DNA of 64,000 nucleotides, taken from Clostridiales bacterium. Its GTDB lineage: Bacteria > Bacillota > Clostridia > Christensenellales > DTU072. Below the pieces are notes generated by a model. That model had not been told where the DNA came from. It ran no database searches and saw nothing but the letters and a program-made list of their open reading frames with translations. Every line of letters begins with the position of its first letter. The first letter of the stretch is position 1. Shown here piece after piece: positions 11,095 through 19,688 of this stretch. Where the stretch lies: NCBI GenBank assembly GCA_012838805.1, contig DUON01000017.1:47994-111993 (forward strand), given 5' to 3'. A program made the position numbers and the translations under genes.

Positions 11095-12899
11095 TGGCGA
11101 AAGGATCTCACAGAGGCGGACCTATGGGAAGAATGGTTGAAAAGCCTCAAGATTTCAAAGGAACCTTTAAGAAACTGTTGAAGTATCTCAAACCCCACAT
11201 CCATTTATTCATAATAGTAATAGTTCTTGCGGGGATAGCAACTGTGTTTAATATAATCTCACCCAGAATACTTGCCAACGCCACCAACGCCATTCAAGCG
11301 GGCATTATGAAAGGCAAGCTTGATATGCAATACATTGTTACGGTATTGGTTCTTGTGTCCGCTCTTTATGTATCCTCAGCGCTTTTTCATTTTCTTTCGC
11401 ACTTTTTGTCCGCTGGCGTATCCCAAAGGGTAGTGTACCAAATGCGCAGGGATATTAAGGAAAAATTTAAGAAACTTCCCATAAATTATTATGACACAAA
11501 CTCATCTGGAGATATCTTGTCTATAGTGACCAACGATATAGAAACCATATCCATGTCTCTTCAGCAGTCAATAACCCAAGCCATAACCAGCGTTTTGACC
11601 ATAGTCGGGATATTTATTATGATGCTTACTATAAGCGGATATATGACCCTTATAGCTATTGGCAGTTTGCCTTTGTTCGCTTTGATAACATTCCTTATTG
11701 CCAAGAGATCCCAAAAGAAATTCGTCTTTCAGCAGTCCAAATTAGGCGAACTCAACGGCTACATTGAGGAGATGTTCGCCAATAAGACGGTTATTCAGCT
11801 ATACAACAAACAGGATGATACGATAAAAAAATTCTCTAAAACAAACGAAGAACTCTATGAGGTGGGCAAGGACGCTCAATTCTTATCCGGCGTGATTATG
11901 CCTTTGTTCCAGTTTGTAAACAATCTTGCATATGTTGCGATAAGCGTCGTGGGCGGAATCCTTGCGGGCGGAAGACTGATGATAGGTAATATTCAAGCTT
12001 TTATGCAATATTCTCACCAATTTGGACAGCCAATAATGCAGACCGCGAATATAGCCAATACTATCCAATCCACTATAGCCGCTGCAGAAAGGCTGTTTAG
12101 AATCCTTGAACAAGAAGAAGAGCCCGTTGATAAAGAGGTTATCCGCGATATATCTGAGATTAAAGGAAATGTAGAATTTATTGATGTGGATTTTTCTTAT
12201 GATAAGTCCAAAGAGTTGTTGAAAAATATCAATATAGAAGTGAAAAGCGGAGGTTCTATTGCCATTGTCGGACCTACGGGAGCTGGAAAAACCACTTTGG
12301 TGAATTTGCTGTTGAGGTTTTATGAAATAGACAAGGGTAGAATAACCATTGACGATATTGATATAAAAGACATGTCAAAATCAAATTTGAGAAGCCTTTT
12401 TGGAATGGTGCTTCAGGACACTTGGCTTGAGGGGGGAACCATTAGAGAAAATATAGCTTATGCAAGTCCCGACGCCGATTTGGAAAAAGTCAAAGAAGCG
12501 GCAAAGAAAGCTCATATCCATCATTTTATAGAAACGCTGCCTCAAGGGTATGACACAGTCATTAATGAAGATGTCACCAATATTTCACAAGGCGAAAAGC
12601 AGCTGTTAACTATCGCCCGAGCTATCTATAAAGACCCGAAGATACTCATTCTTGACGAGGCGACAAGCAGCGTTGATACAAAAACCGAAAGCTATATCCA
12701 AAACGCCATGACGACAATGATGAAGGGCAATACTTCGTTTATTATCGCCCATAGGCTGTCCACAATCCGCAACGCCAGCTTGATACTTGTCATGGACAAG
12801 GGCAGGATAGTAGAACAAGGCACTCACGAGGAGCTCTTAAACAGAAGGGGATTCTATTATAATCTGTATAACAGCCAATTTGTTGCGCAAAATATTTGA
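11094..12899 (+). CDS. ABC exporter half-transporter, catalytic-Glu subunit
   Basis: This 601-residue partner has six membrane helices (about 35-330) and an ATPase with Walker A GPTGAGKTT (about 393), Walker B ILILDEATS (about 517) and the H-loop in IIAHRLST. It keeps the catalytic Glu, but its signature is ISQGEKQ instead of LSGGQ. Combined with its partner, the dimer has one canonical ATP site (this Walker A/B with the other subunit's LSGGQ) and one degenerate site, as in TM287/288. AAAGGAGGT ends 5 bases before the ATG, inside the preceding gene. The TGA stop is part of the -35 hexamer of the tRNA-Gln promoter. Confidence 0.92.
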   Translation: MAKGSHRGGPMGRMVEKPQDFKGTFKKLLKYLKPHIHLFIIVIVLAGIATVFNIISPRILANATNAIQAGIMKGKLDMQYIVTVLVLVSALYVSSALFHFLSHFLSAGVSQRVVYQMRRDIKEKFKKLPINYYDTNSSGDILSIVTNDIETISMSLQQSITQAITSVLTIVGIFIMMLTISGYMTLIAIGSLPLFALITFLIAKRSQKKFVFQQSKLGELNGYIEEMFANKTVIQLYNKQDDTIKKFSKTNEELYEVGKDAQFLSGVIMPLFQFVNNLAYVAISVVGGILAGGRLMIGNIQAFMQYSHQFGQPIMQTANIANTIQSTIAAAERLFRILEQEEEPVDKEVIRDISEIKGNVEFIDVDFSYDKSKELLKNINIEVKSGGSIAIVGPTGAGKTTLVNLLLRFYEIDKGRITIDDIDIKDMSKSNLRSLFGMVLQDTWLEGGTIRENIAYASPDADLEKVKEAAKKAHIHHFIETLPQGYDTVINEDVTNISQGEKQLLTIARAIYKDPKILILDEATSSVDTKTESYIQNAMTTMMKGNTSFIIAHRLSTIRNASLILVMDKGRIVEQGTHEELLNRRGFYYNLYNSQFVAQNI

Positions 12900-12924
12900 C
12901 AGAATAATCATAAATAATTATAAT
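12896..12924 (+). promoter_or_regulatory. Consensus sigma-A promoter of tRNA-Gln
   Basis: TTGACA (12896-12901), a 17-bp spacer and TATAAT (12919-12924), both perfect consensus hexamers. The tRNA begins 11 bases later. The -35 contains the stop codon of the preceding ABC gene. Confidence 0.9.
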
Positions 12925-12935
12925 ATTAGATACGG

Positions 12936-13009
12936 TGGAGCATGGTGCAATGGTAGCACATAGGACTCTGACCCCTATGATGTAAGTTCGATTCTTACTG
13001 CTCCTGCCA
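12936..13009 (+). tRNA. tRNA-Gln(CTG), CCA encoded
   Basis: The cloverleaf has acceptor strand TGGAGCA pairing with TGCTCC, D-stem GTGC/GCAC, anticodon loop CTCTGAC (anticodon CTG) and T-arm GTAAG-TTCGATT-CTTAC, followed by G and the encoded CCA. The first acceptor pair is T-T, acceptable because tRNA-Gln usually has a weak 1-72 pair. The pair next to the anticodon loop is an A-C mismatch. It reads CAG codons. Confidence 0.9.
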
Positions 13010-13010
13010 C

Positions 13011-13047
13011 AGGGGTTGTCTCAAAGAGACAGCCCCTTGATTTTTTT
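13011..13047 (+). terminator. Terminator after tRNA-Gln
   Basis: GGGGTTGTCT and AGACAGCCCC form a 10-bp stem with one G-T wobble, followed by a run of seven T residues. It lies directly after the encoded CCA, and the TtcA-like gene starts 12 bases later. Confidence 0.88.
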
Positions 13048-13059
13048 GGGAGAGACTAT

Positions 13060-13788
13060 ATGCAAAAGATTTTGGGCAAGATTAGAAAAGCAGATACGGA
13101 CTATAAAATGATATTAGAAAACGACCATATCGTCGTGGGAGTCAGCGGCGGCAAAGACAGCTTGGCACTGCTTACCGCCCTTACGGCTTACCAAAAATTT
13201 TGTCCCGCCAAGTTTAAGATAACGGCGGTGAACATAGATATGGGCTTTGAGGATACCTCAAAGGAGCAAATAGATAGATTCGATTCTTATATAAAATCTT
13301 TGGGGGTGGACTATATCAAGGTTCAAACAAATATTGCCCATATCCTTTTTGAAGATAGAAAAGAAAAATCTCCCTGCAGCCTTTGTTCTAAAATGAGAAG
13401 AGGCGCTCTGAGCACAAAAACCATAGAAATAGGTGCCAAAAAGCTGGCTTTGGGGCACCATAGTGACGATATTTTGCATACTTTTCTGTTGTCGTTTGTG
13501 TTTGAGGGAAGATTAAGCGTCTTTCAGCCTACCTCTTTCATGGATAGAACGGGCATAACCTTAATAAGACCTTTTATTTATGTAAGTGAAGCAGAAATAA
13601 TATCGCTAACGAAAAGACTAAAACTTCCGATAGTCTATAATGTTTGTCCCCAAGACAAGCACACTCAAAGGGACTATATGGCAAAACTAATTGAGAAGTT
13701 AGACAAGGACTTTCCCGACGCCAAAAAAAGAATGACAAGCGCGCTTCTTAATCCCGAAAGAAACAACCTTTGGAAAAAGCCCGATTAA
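13060..13788 (+). CDS. TtcA-family tRNA 2-thiolation protein
   Basis: The 242-residue protein is a PP-loop ATPase: VSGGKDSLALL near residue 30 is the ATP-binding loop. A CxxC (CSLC, about 108-111) followed by KMRRG, and a third Cys in VCPQD (about 206), match the three Cys that hold the [4Fe-4S] cluster in TtcA, which thiolates C32 of some tRNAs. LGHHSDD is also a family motif. The exact tRNA target is unknown, and other TtcA/TtuA-type thiolases are possible. GGGAGAG precedes the ATG. Its 3' end overlaps the convergent spoIIID gene by four bases. Confidence 0.85.
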   Translation: MQKILGKIRKADTDYKMILENDHIVVGVSGGKDSLALLTALTAYQKFCPAKFKITAVNIDMGFEDTSKEQIDRFDSYIKSLGVDYIKVQTNIAHILFEDRKEKSPCSLCSKMRRGALSTKTIEIGAKKLALGHHSDDILHTFLLSFVFEGRLSVFQPTSFMDRTGITLIRPFIYVSEAEIISLTKRLKLPIVYNVCPQDKHTQRDYMAKLIEKLDKDFPDAKKRMTSALLNPERNNLWKKPD

Positions 13789-14027
13789 CCAGACCTATAT
13801 TTTCTCTTTGTGCTTTCTCCGCCACGGATATGCTTCACTTGATAATTCTTGTCTAAAATCTTCTTTACGCTGTCATACATATTGAAATCGATATCTTTTA
13901 GTCTTTGGGTCACATCGGTATGTACAGTGCTTTTCCCATAGCCCATATAAGCCGCAGTTTGCCTTACGGTAGCATTGTTTTCAATTATGTATTCCGCAGC
14001 TCTTATTGCCCTTAAAAATTTTTCCAT
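13785..14027 (-). CDS. spoIIID: Sporulation transcription factor SpoIIID
   Basis: The 80-residue protein matches SpoIIID along its length: a helix-turn-helix (TVRQTAAYMG-GKSTVHTDVTQRL, about 20-43), then VKKILDKNYQVKHIRGGESTKRKY, which carries the family's HIRGGE-TKxKY basic tail. SpoIIID binds DNA in the mother cell and switches late sporulation genes on or off, so the organism either forms endospores or descends from a spore former. No clear ribosome binding site precedes the ATG. The PRC-barrel gene lies 45 bp upstream on the same strand and may share a transcript. Confidence 0.93.
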   Translation of the reverse strand: MEKFLRAIRAAEYIIENNATVRQTAAYMGYGKSTVHTDVTQRLKDIDFNMYDSVKKILDKNYQVKHIRGGESTKRKYRSG

Positions 14028-14072
14028 ATATTACTTATATATTTATATAGAGGCTTATTTATGCCCAATTTC

Positions 14073-14738
14073 TTAGTCCAAAAGAGAACTTAAGGCAAGA
14101 TGAACAAGTTTTCCGCATTTTCTTGCCATGTTGATTGTGGTTTGGTTGATGACCGTGCCTTTTTTTATATAAACGCCCGTGGTCTTGTCAATGATATCCC
14201 TTATGACTATTCTCCCAAGCAAAAAGCTATAATCATTGACAACTTTTTCTTTTGCGACATAAGGCGAAGGTGATGTTTCTTCAGTATCCGAGCTGGGGGT
14301 TGGAGCTTGTTTTGGCTTCCTATCCGCCTTTAGACTGAAGTTTATGGTCACAATTTTTTCATTGGCTCCCGCTATGTATTTTGAGGGATAGGGCTTGTCA
14401 AACCAAATGAGCTTGTCGCCCTTTAAGGTCATGTCTTGAAAGCAGCCAAGGTCGCTGCCGTCTTCGGTGATAGCTTTGACCTCATTTGTCAAAAGAAAAT
14501 AGTCTTTTAATTCTTCGTTGTCGTATTCAAAAACGCTTTTTGAGCTGTAAACGGTTATTTTATCGGTATTTCCAGTTATCCGCCTAAAAGGAAGATAAAA
14601 AACCTTGTCATTATTTTTAAGCATCAGAGCAAAAGGTCTCTTGGTCTCTTTATCAATAAAAATGCCCTGAACTTGTCCCATATATTCCGCCTTTTTTACG
14701 GTATAAACCTCTTTGTTATGAAAATTGCTGTATAACAT
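14073..14738 (-). CDS. PRC-barrel-like protein of unknown function
   Basis: This 221-residue soluble protein has two PRC-barrel-like halves: about 14-70 (GQVQGIFIDKETKRPFAL, then LPFRRI) and about 88-140 (VKAITEDGSDLGCFQDM). A Pro/Ser/Thr-rich linker (about 145-165) and a C-terminal segment (about 168-221) rich in Ile and Val follow. PRC barrels occur in RNA-processing (RimM), photosynthetic and sporulation proteins (YlmC/YmxH). A spore-related role is suggested only by the neighbouring spoIIID. GGAGGG lies upstream of the ATG on this strand. Confidence 0.6.
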   Translation of the reverse strand: MLYSNFHNKEVYTVKKAEYMGQVQGIFIDKETKRPFALMLKNNDKVFYLPFRRITGNTDKITVYSSKSVFEYDNEELKDYFLLTNEVKAITEDGSDLGCFQDMTLKGDKLIWFDKPYPSKYIAGANEKIVTINFSLKADRKPKQAPTPSSDTEETSPSPYVAKEKVVNDYSFLLGRIVIRDIIDKTTGVYIKKGTVINQTTINMARKCGKLVHLALSSLLD

Positions 14739-14817
14739 ATTTCCCTCCGCATAGTATTGATATTTTATTATATTAATGATGAGTGGAATTTATTAATTTA
14801 AGGGCAGTTTGCTTTTG

Positions 14818-14847
14818 TTGACATACTTAAAATAGGTATGATATAAT
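14818..14847 (+). promoter_or_regulatory. Sigma-A promoter of citrate synthase
   Basis: TTGACA (14818-14823), an 18-bp spacer and TATAAT (14842-14847), both perfect hexamers. It lies about 67 bases before the start codon. Confidence 0.85.
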
Positions 14848-14852
14848 GAAAT

Positions 14853-14900
14853 CTATATATTCGATAACAAAGATTAATTATCCATTTGTTATATATATAG
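14853..14900 (+). promoter_or_regulatory. 5'-UTR stem-loop directly before the citrate synthase RBS
   Basis: CTATATAT + ATAACAAA (14853-14871, with a TCG bulge) pairs perfectly with TTTGTTAT + ATATATAG (14885-14900), giving 16 bp around a 13-nt loop. The ribosome binding site AAAGGAGG starts at 14901, the very next base. Such a helix could affect mRNA stability or ribosome access; the function is inferred. Confidence 0.55.
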
Positions 14901-14913
14901 AAAGGAGGTGCTT

Positions 14914-16263
14914 ATGGCTGAACTTAATTTTACGGACTCTAAAATAATGGAAAAGATTAATGAATTGAGTAAAATCGCCGAACAAAGCACAATCATAGAT
15001 TCTTCATATTATGAAAAATATGATGTCAAAAGAGGGCTTAGGGACTTGAACGGTCTTGGAATAGTAGCCGGTTTGACTGAAATCAGCGAAATACAAGGAA
15101 ATAAAGAGCCCATGGAGGGTGAGCTTTATTATCGTGGCATAAACATTAAGGATTTAGTGAACGGATTTACAAAAGAGGATAGGTTTGGTTTTGAAGAAAC
15201 TGTGTACCTACTTCTCTTCGGCAATTTACCGAACAAGGAGGAACTTGACTATTTCAACCAAATCCTTGCGGATTTCAGGAAACTTCCTCTGAACTTTGTA
15301 AGAGATGTCATCATGAAAAGACCTTCATTCGATATGATGAACACTCTTGCCAAAAGCGTTTTGACATTATACTCCTATGATGACAATCCCGACGATATCT
15401 CTATCAGCAATATCTTAAGGCAAGGACTTCAGCTTATCGCCCAATTCCCGCTGCTTACGATATACGGATATCAAGTGTTTTCTCACTATCATAACGATAA
15501 AAGCTTAATTATCCACAAACCCCGAAAGGACCTTTCCACAGCGGAGAACATCTTGCTTTTATTGAGGCAGGACAAGGAATATACCAAGCTTGAGGCTAAG
15601 CTCTTGGATATATGCCTTGTACTTCATGCGGAACACGGCGGAGGCAACAATTCGACTTTCACCACCCATGTTGTCAGCTCTTCAGGAACGGATACATATT
15701 CTTCGGTGGCGGCATCCTTGGGTGCACTTAAAGGCCCTAAGCATGGCGGAGCCAACATTAAAGTAGTAAGAATGTTTGAGGATATGAAAAACAATCTGAA
15801 GACTTACAGCGATTTGGAAATAAGGAACTATCTCTTGCAGCTTCTCAACAAGGAAGCGTTTGACAAATCTGGACTCATTTATGGCATGGGACACGCAGTA
15901 TATTCACTATCCGACCCCAGAGCGGTTATTTTCAAAAAGTTTGTAAAAAATCTTGCCGTAGAGAAAGGGCTTGATAGGGAATATGAGCTATACGAAAAGG
16001 TGGAGAGACTTGCCCCTGAGGTCATAGCGGAAAAGAGAAGAATCTATAAGGGAGTCAGCCCCAATGTGGACTTTTATAGCGGTTTTGTATACACTATGCT
16101 TGGTCTGCCCCAAGAACTGTATACGCCCATATTCGCGGTGGCAAGGATAGGCGGCTGGATTGCGCATAGAATTGAGGAGATTGCCAATAGAGGCAAAATC
16201 ATAAGACCCGGCTATACCTCTGTTTGTCCAAGACAAAAGTATATCCCCTTAGAAAAAAGATAG
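14914..16263 (+). CDS. gltA: Citrate synthase
   Basis: The 449-residue protein condenses acetyl-CoA with oxaloacetate. The catalytic residues are present in GPKHGGA (His), GMGHAVYSLSDPRA (His) and NVDFYSG (Asp). The family segment HAEHGGGNNSTF is also there, and the extended N-terminus is typical of the Clostridia form. The ATG at 14914 is chosen over an in-frame GTG at 14908, because that GTG lies inside the AAAGGAGGTG ribosome binding site. An aconitase-family hydratase lies at 31.7 kb, so citrate probably feeds 2-oxoglutarate and glutamate synthesis. No isocitrate dehydrogenase is in the window. Confidence 0.95.
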   Translation: MAELNFTDSKIMEKINELSKIAEQSTIIDSSYYEKYDVKRGLRDLNGLGIVAGLTEISEIQGNKEPMEGELYYRGINIKDLVNGFTKEDRFGFEETVYLLLFGNLPNKEELDYFNQILADFRKLPLNFVRDVIMKRPSFDMMNTLAKSVLTLYSYDDNPDDISISNILRQGLQLIAQFPLLTIYGYQVFSHYHNDKSLIIHKPRKDLSTAENILLLLRQDKEYTKLEAKLLDICLVLHAEHGGGNNSTFTTHVVSSSGTDTYSSVAASLGALKGPKHGGANIKVVRMFEDMKNNLKTYSDLEIRNYLLQLLNKEAFDKSGLIYGMGHAVYSLSDPRAVIFKKFVKNLAVEKGLDREYELYEKVERLAPEVIAEKRRIYKGVSPNVDFYSGFVYTMLGLPQELYTPIFAVARIGGWIAHRIEEIANRGKIIRPGYTSVCPRQKYIPLEKR

Positions 16264-16311
16264 TTTTAATCTCCCGGAATAAGGCAATCCTAATATAAAA
16301 AAGGAGCGCCT

Positions 16312-17202
16312 TTGAGAAAGAATAAAATAATAAAAATATTGAAGAAGTTTTCAGCTTTTTTGGCGGCTCTTCCTCTTATTTTTTCCTTTATCTTCTCATA
16401 TTTTCAATTTCCGCCCAGAGTATCTCTGCCCGATTTGTCTTTTGACAAGGAAGGCAATTTCACCATATTGGCGGTAAGCGGACTGTTGGAAGGCGAGGCT
16501 GTATTCTCTCAAGATACCCGCATTTTTTTGAATTCGGCGATTTCAAAAGTAAAGCCCGACTTGACCATTCTTATGGGGAACAATATATTGCCGTCTCCTT
16601 TTATTGTGGACATGTTCCAAGCGAATACATTCAGAATGATTGACAGTTACGGCGAGATTTTTGACAGCAATCAAACTTATTTCACCGTTCTGTTTGGAGA
16701 TTATGACATGGGAACTCTCTTTGATAAATCTTCGCAGATAAAAAGGTATATGCGATCGGAATTTTTTTTCGGAGACATTGCAAGTAATAACAATTTTTTA
16801 ACGCTTAAAGAAAACGACAGAGATTTTGTGGCAAACTATAGGGTTTCCTTATTAAATAAAGGAAATGAAGAAGCATATCTTTACTTTATCGATTGTCAAG
16901 ACGATATCCAAGACGAACAGATCGCTTGGATACAAAGTACCGCTAACAAGCCGTCTTATTTCTTTTCTTTTTCTCCTCTTTATCAAAGAGAAAATTTTGA
17001 TATTTTTTTCGAGATTCAAAACTCCAAAGCGTTCTTTTCGGGAAACTCATATTATATGAAAGAGGACCTAAAAGACGATATACACTTTGCAGAGATTAGT
17101 CTATGCTCAAAAGTAGTGGAAGGGGATGAGGTAAACCGCCGATACGCCGCAAAAAAAATAGTCCTCACAACTCAAGGAGGACTATTCTTTGCGGACATAT
17201 GA
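16312..17202 (+). CDS. Membrane-anchored protein resembling an inactive calcineurin-like phosphoesterase
   Basis: The 296-residue protein has a basic N-terminus and a hydrophobic segment (about 10-30), so it is probably an extracytoplasmic protein with a signal anchor. The rest follows a metallophosphoesterase: FTILAVSG where active enzymes have a xISDxH block, then DLTILMGNN instead of a xGD-N block, then FGDYDMG instead of GNHD. The metal-binding Asp, Asn and His are therefore largely missing, so catalysis is doubtful. The start is TTG with AAGGAG upstream. The gene ends two bases from the convergent lysA. The fold is inferred from pattern and spacing, and true homology needs a profile search. 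Confidence 0.5.
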   Translation: MRKNKIIKILKKFSAFLAALPLIFSFIFSYFQFPPRVSLPDLSFDKEGNFTILAVSGLLEGEAVFSQDTRIFLNSAISKVKPDLTILMGNNILPSPFIVDMFQANTFRMIDSYGEIFDSNQTYFTVLFGDYDMGTLFDKSSQIKRYMRSEFFFGDIASNNNFLTLKENDRDFVANYRVSLLNKGNEEAYLYFIDCQDDIQDEQIAWIQSTANKPSYFFSFSPLYQRENFDIFFEIQNSKAFFSGNSYYMKEDLKDDIHFAEISLCSKVVEGDEVNRRYAAKKIVLTTQGGLFFADI

Positions 17203-17204
17203 TA

Positions 17205-18467
17205 TTATCTATAATCCTTAAATTCAGGATAGAAATTTATGGTTGCAAAATAATCTTTGGGCGTTTCCGCTCTTCTAATTAATTTGAACGAGCCGTCGGC
17301 TTTGAGTAGAACTTCCGCGCTTCTCAATTTGCCGTTATAATTATATCCCATGCTGAAACCATGTGCCCCGGCGTCGTGTATGACCAGAATATCTCCCTTG
17401 TCTATCTTAGGCAGTTTTCTATCGATAGCGAACTTATCGCTGTTTTCGCAAAGGGAACCCACCACATCATAGGTGTATTCGGGCTTTTCATCTTCTTTGC
17501 CCAAAACTGTGATATGGTGATAAGCCCCATAAATTGCGGGTCTCATAAGGTTTGCAGCGCAGGCGTCCACGCCGATATATTCTTTATAGATATGCTTTTC
17601 ATGAATAGCGGTAGTCACTAAATGCCCATAGGGAGCAAGCATATATCTTCCCAGCTCTGTATAAAGAGCAATATCTTTAATACCTGACTTTTGTATGGTT
17701 TCTTCATAGGCTTTCTTGACGCCCTCCGCAATGACAAAGATATCGTTCTTCTTTTGGTTAGGGCGATAAGGCACTCCTATACCGCCGCTAAGGTTGGCGA
17801 ATATAAATTTCGCGCCCGTTTCCTCATATAGCTCCACCATAGCTTCAAAAATAATTTTCGCAAGTTTGGGATAATATTCGTTCCCCATAGTATTGCTTGC
17901 AAGGAAAGAATGTATTCCAAATCCCTTTACGCCCTTTTTCTGAAGCTTTTTTATCGCTTGGGCAAGCTGGGCACGGGTCATTCCATATTTGGCATCGGCG
18001 GGGCTGCCCATAATCTGATTGTTTATTGTGAACTTTCCGCCGGGATTATATCTTAAACATATCTTTTCAGGGATAGAGGCAACTTCTTCAAGGAATTCTA
18101 TATGGGTGATGTCGTCAAGGTTGATTATTGCGTTTAGTTTTCTTGCCAATTGGTATTCTTCGGGAGCGGTCTCATTGCTGGAGAACATAATTTCATCGCC
18201 CCTGAAACCCATGGCGTCCGCCATAAGAAGTTCGGTATAAGACGCACAGTCCACTCCGCATCCCTCATTTTTTAATATCCTAAGTATTTCGGGATTGGGG
18301 GTTGCTTTTACTGCGAAATACTCTTTGAAGTTTTTGTTCCAGCTGAAAGCTTGCATAAGCTCTCTTGCGTTATCCACTATGCCTTTTTCGTCATAGACAT
18401 GAATAGGCGTGGGATATTTGGCAATTATTTCTTTGGCTTTTTCTAAAGTCAAAAATAGTCTCTTCAT
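17205..18467 (-). CDS. lysA: Diaminopimelate decarboxylase
   Basis: This fold-III PLP enzyme of 420 residues makes lysine from meso-diaminopimelate. The PLP lysine is in FAVKATPNP (K54). The phosphate-binding Gly-rich segment is LSGGIGVPY, and the substrate and active-site Cys block is SLCENSDKF. The ATG at 18467 is preferred to one nine codons upstream because AAGGAG sits 7 bases before it. It appears to be monocistronic, with its own promoter at 18496-18524. The position-specific motifs fit LysA better than arginine or ornithine decarboxylases. Confidence 0.92.
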   Translation of the reverse strand: MKRLFLTLEKAKEIIAKYPTPIHVYDEKGIVDNARELMQAFSWNKNFKEYFAVKATPNPEILRILKNEGCGVDCASYTELLMADAMGFRGDEIMFSSNETAPEEYQLARKLNAIINLDDITHIEFLEEVASIPEKICLRYNPGGKFTINNQIMGSPADAKYGMTRAQLAQAIKKLQKKGVKGFGIHSFLASNTMGNEYYPKLAKIIFEAMVELYEETGAKFIFANLSGGIGVPYRPNQKKNDIFVIAEGVKKAYEETIQKSGIKDIALYTELGRYMLAPYGHLVTTAIHEKHIYKEYIGVDACAANLMRPAIYGAYHHITVLGKEDEKPEYTYDVVGSLCENSDKFAIDRKLPKIDKGDILVIHDAGAHGFSMGYNYNGKLRSAEVLLKADGSFKLIRRAETPKDYFATINFYPEFKDYR

Positions 18468-18495
18468 ATCAGTCTCCTTTAGTAATTCTAGCATA

Positions 18496-18524
18496 ATTGT
18501 ATCATTTTTTAACGGAAAAGTCCA
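18496..18524 (-). promoter_or_regulatory. Probable lysA promoter
   Basis: On the minus strand there is TGGACT (near TTGACA), a 17-bp spacer and TACAAT, about 29 bases upstream of the lysA start. The -35 is one step off a good match, so confidence is moderate. Confidence 0.5.
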
Positions 18525-19181
18525 CTAATTAAGCCTTTTGACAAGCGGCTTAAAGACAATAAACTTGTCCATAGCCTTTCCCAAATATTTTATTGTAATA
18601 CCCGAAAACAGCCCGCTGATTACTGTCCCAATCCCTATGCCCACAAGGCGCTTATGAAAGGAAAGGGATAGTATAACTCCCAGTACCAGCGCCGAGATGT
18701 CAAAGATTATTTTCACCGTATTAGTATTATAACCTTTGTTTTTCGCCAAGTCCGTGACAAATATATCGTATGGCATTAAGGGAATATTCGTGCGAAAGAA
18801 AAAGGCTACCGCAAAAGCTATGCACACAAAACCTATCCCGAAAAAGACTATTTTCATAACAAGGCTTTGAGCGGTAATCGGAGTCATTATGTATTCGAAG
18901 AAGTCCACAGTAAATCCGTAGAATACAGCGGATAAAAAAGACAAGAAGTACCGCAATTTGATTTTCCTTATTGATAGGCACAATATAGAAACCAATACAA
19001 ATTGGATAAGATAATTATATGCACCGAAACTAATCTTTGGGAAAGCCGTATAAAGAGCGTAGGCGGATGATTGAACGGGGCTTATGCCAAAATCGGATTT
19101 TATCATAAATATAACGCCGACCGCCAACAATACAATTCCCAGAAAAAAAGCTATTTCGCTAAATATCGTCAGTTTTCTCAT
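18525..19181 (-). CDS. YczE/YyaS-family integral membrane protein
   Basis: This 218-residue protein has about five or six membrane segments and family landmarks: an N-terminal GIVLLAVGVIFMIKSDFGISP stretch, a central FGAYNY motif, and NIPLMPYDIF before an Asn/Thr-Val-K helix. YczE-like proteins are poorly characterised membrane proteins, some linked to lipopeptide production or export. The start is uncertain. An in-frame GTG at 19229 would add 16 residues; neither it nor the ATG used here has a strong ribosome binding site. Confidence 0.7.
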   Translation of the reverse strand: MRKLTIFSEIAFFLGIVLLAVGVIFMIKSDFGISPVQSSAYALYTAFPKISFGAYNYLIQFVLVSILCLSIRKIKLRYFLSFLSAVFYGFTVDFFEYIMTPITAQSLVMKIVFFGIGFVCIAFAVAFFFRTNIPLMPYDIFVTDLAKNKGYNTNTVKIIFDISALVLGVILSLSFHKRLVGIGIGTVISGLFSGITIKYLGKAMDKFIVFKPLVKRLN

Positions 19182-19298
19182 AATCAAGATTATACCAAAG
19201 ATTAAGGATATAGTATAGTTTTTTTGCACCTATCATATTCAAAAAAGTTGGATATATAGCATAAATATCCTTGCAAATAAAAAAATAATATGATAAAT

Positions 19299-19379
19299 TA
19301 TAATGAGCCGCATAATAAGGGTATAAAAGAGCTTTTTTTAAGCCACCCCGTTTAGCGAGTTCCGAAAAGGAGAGTTGCA
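19299..19379 (+). promoter_or_regulatory. Promoter and possible leader of the rplU operon
   Basis: A TATAAT box lies at 19299-19304, but its only -35-like hexamer (TTGCAA, 19271) is 22 bp away, which is too far. Between it and the rplU start there are about 75 bases. In many Bacillota this position carries an L21 leader that binds the ribosomal protein. Position is the only support for that here. Confidence 0.35.
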
Positions 19380-19382
19380 GAA

Positions 19383-19688
19383 ATGTATGCTATTATTCAA
19401 ACCGGCGGAAAGCAATATAAGGTCGAAAAAGACACTGTTCTGAAAGTCGAATCTTTGAAAGAAGAAGTCGGTAAGAAGGTCAAACTTGATGTGGTTATGC
19501 TTAACAAAGACGGCAAGGTTCTTGTGGGGGACAGCCTTAAGGACGCCTATGCCGAAGCTGAAGTTACCTACAACGGCAAGGGCAAAAAGATAAACATCTT
19601 CAAGTACAAGCCAAAAAAGAGAATCAGAAAAAGACAAGGACATCGTCAGCCATACACCGAAATTAAGATAACAAATATAGTGGGCTAG
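19383..19688 (+). CDS. rplU: 50S ribosomal protein L21
   Basis: A 101-residue L21 of normal length, with the signature segments MYAIIQTGGKQYKVE at the start and KKRIRKRQGHRQPYTEIKI near the end. It binds 23S rRNA in the large subunit. AAAAGGAGAG precedes the ATG. The prp start codon follows its stop directly, giving the standard L21-Prp-L27 operon. Confidence 0.97.
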   Translation: MYAIIQTGGKQYKVEKDTVLKVESLKEEVGKKVKLDVVMLNKDGKVLVGDSLKDAYAEAEVTYNGKGKKINIFKYKPKKRIRKRQGHRQPYTEIKITNIVG

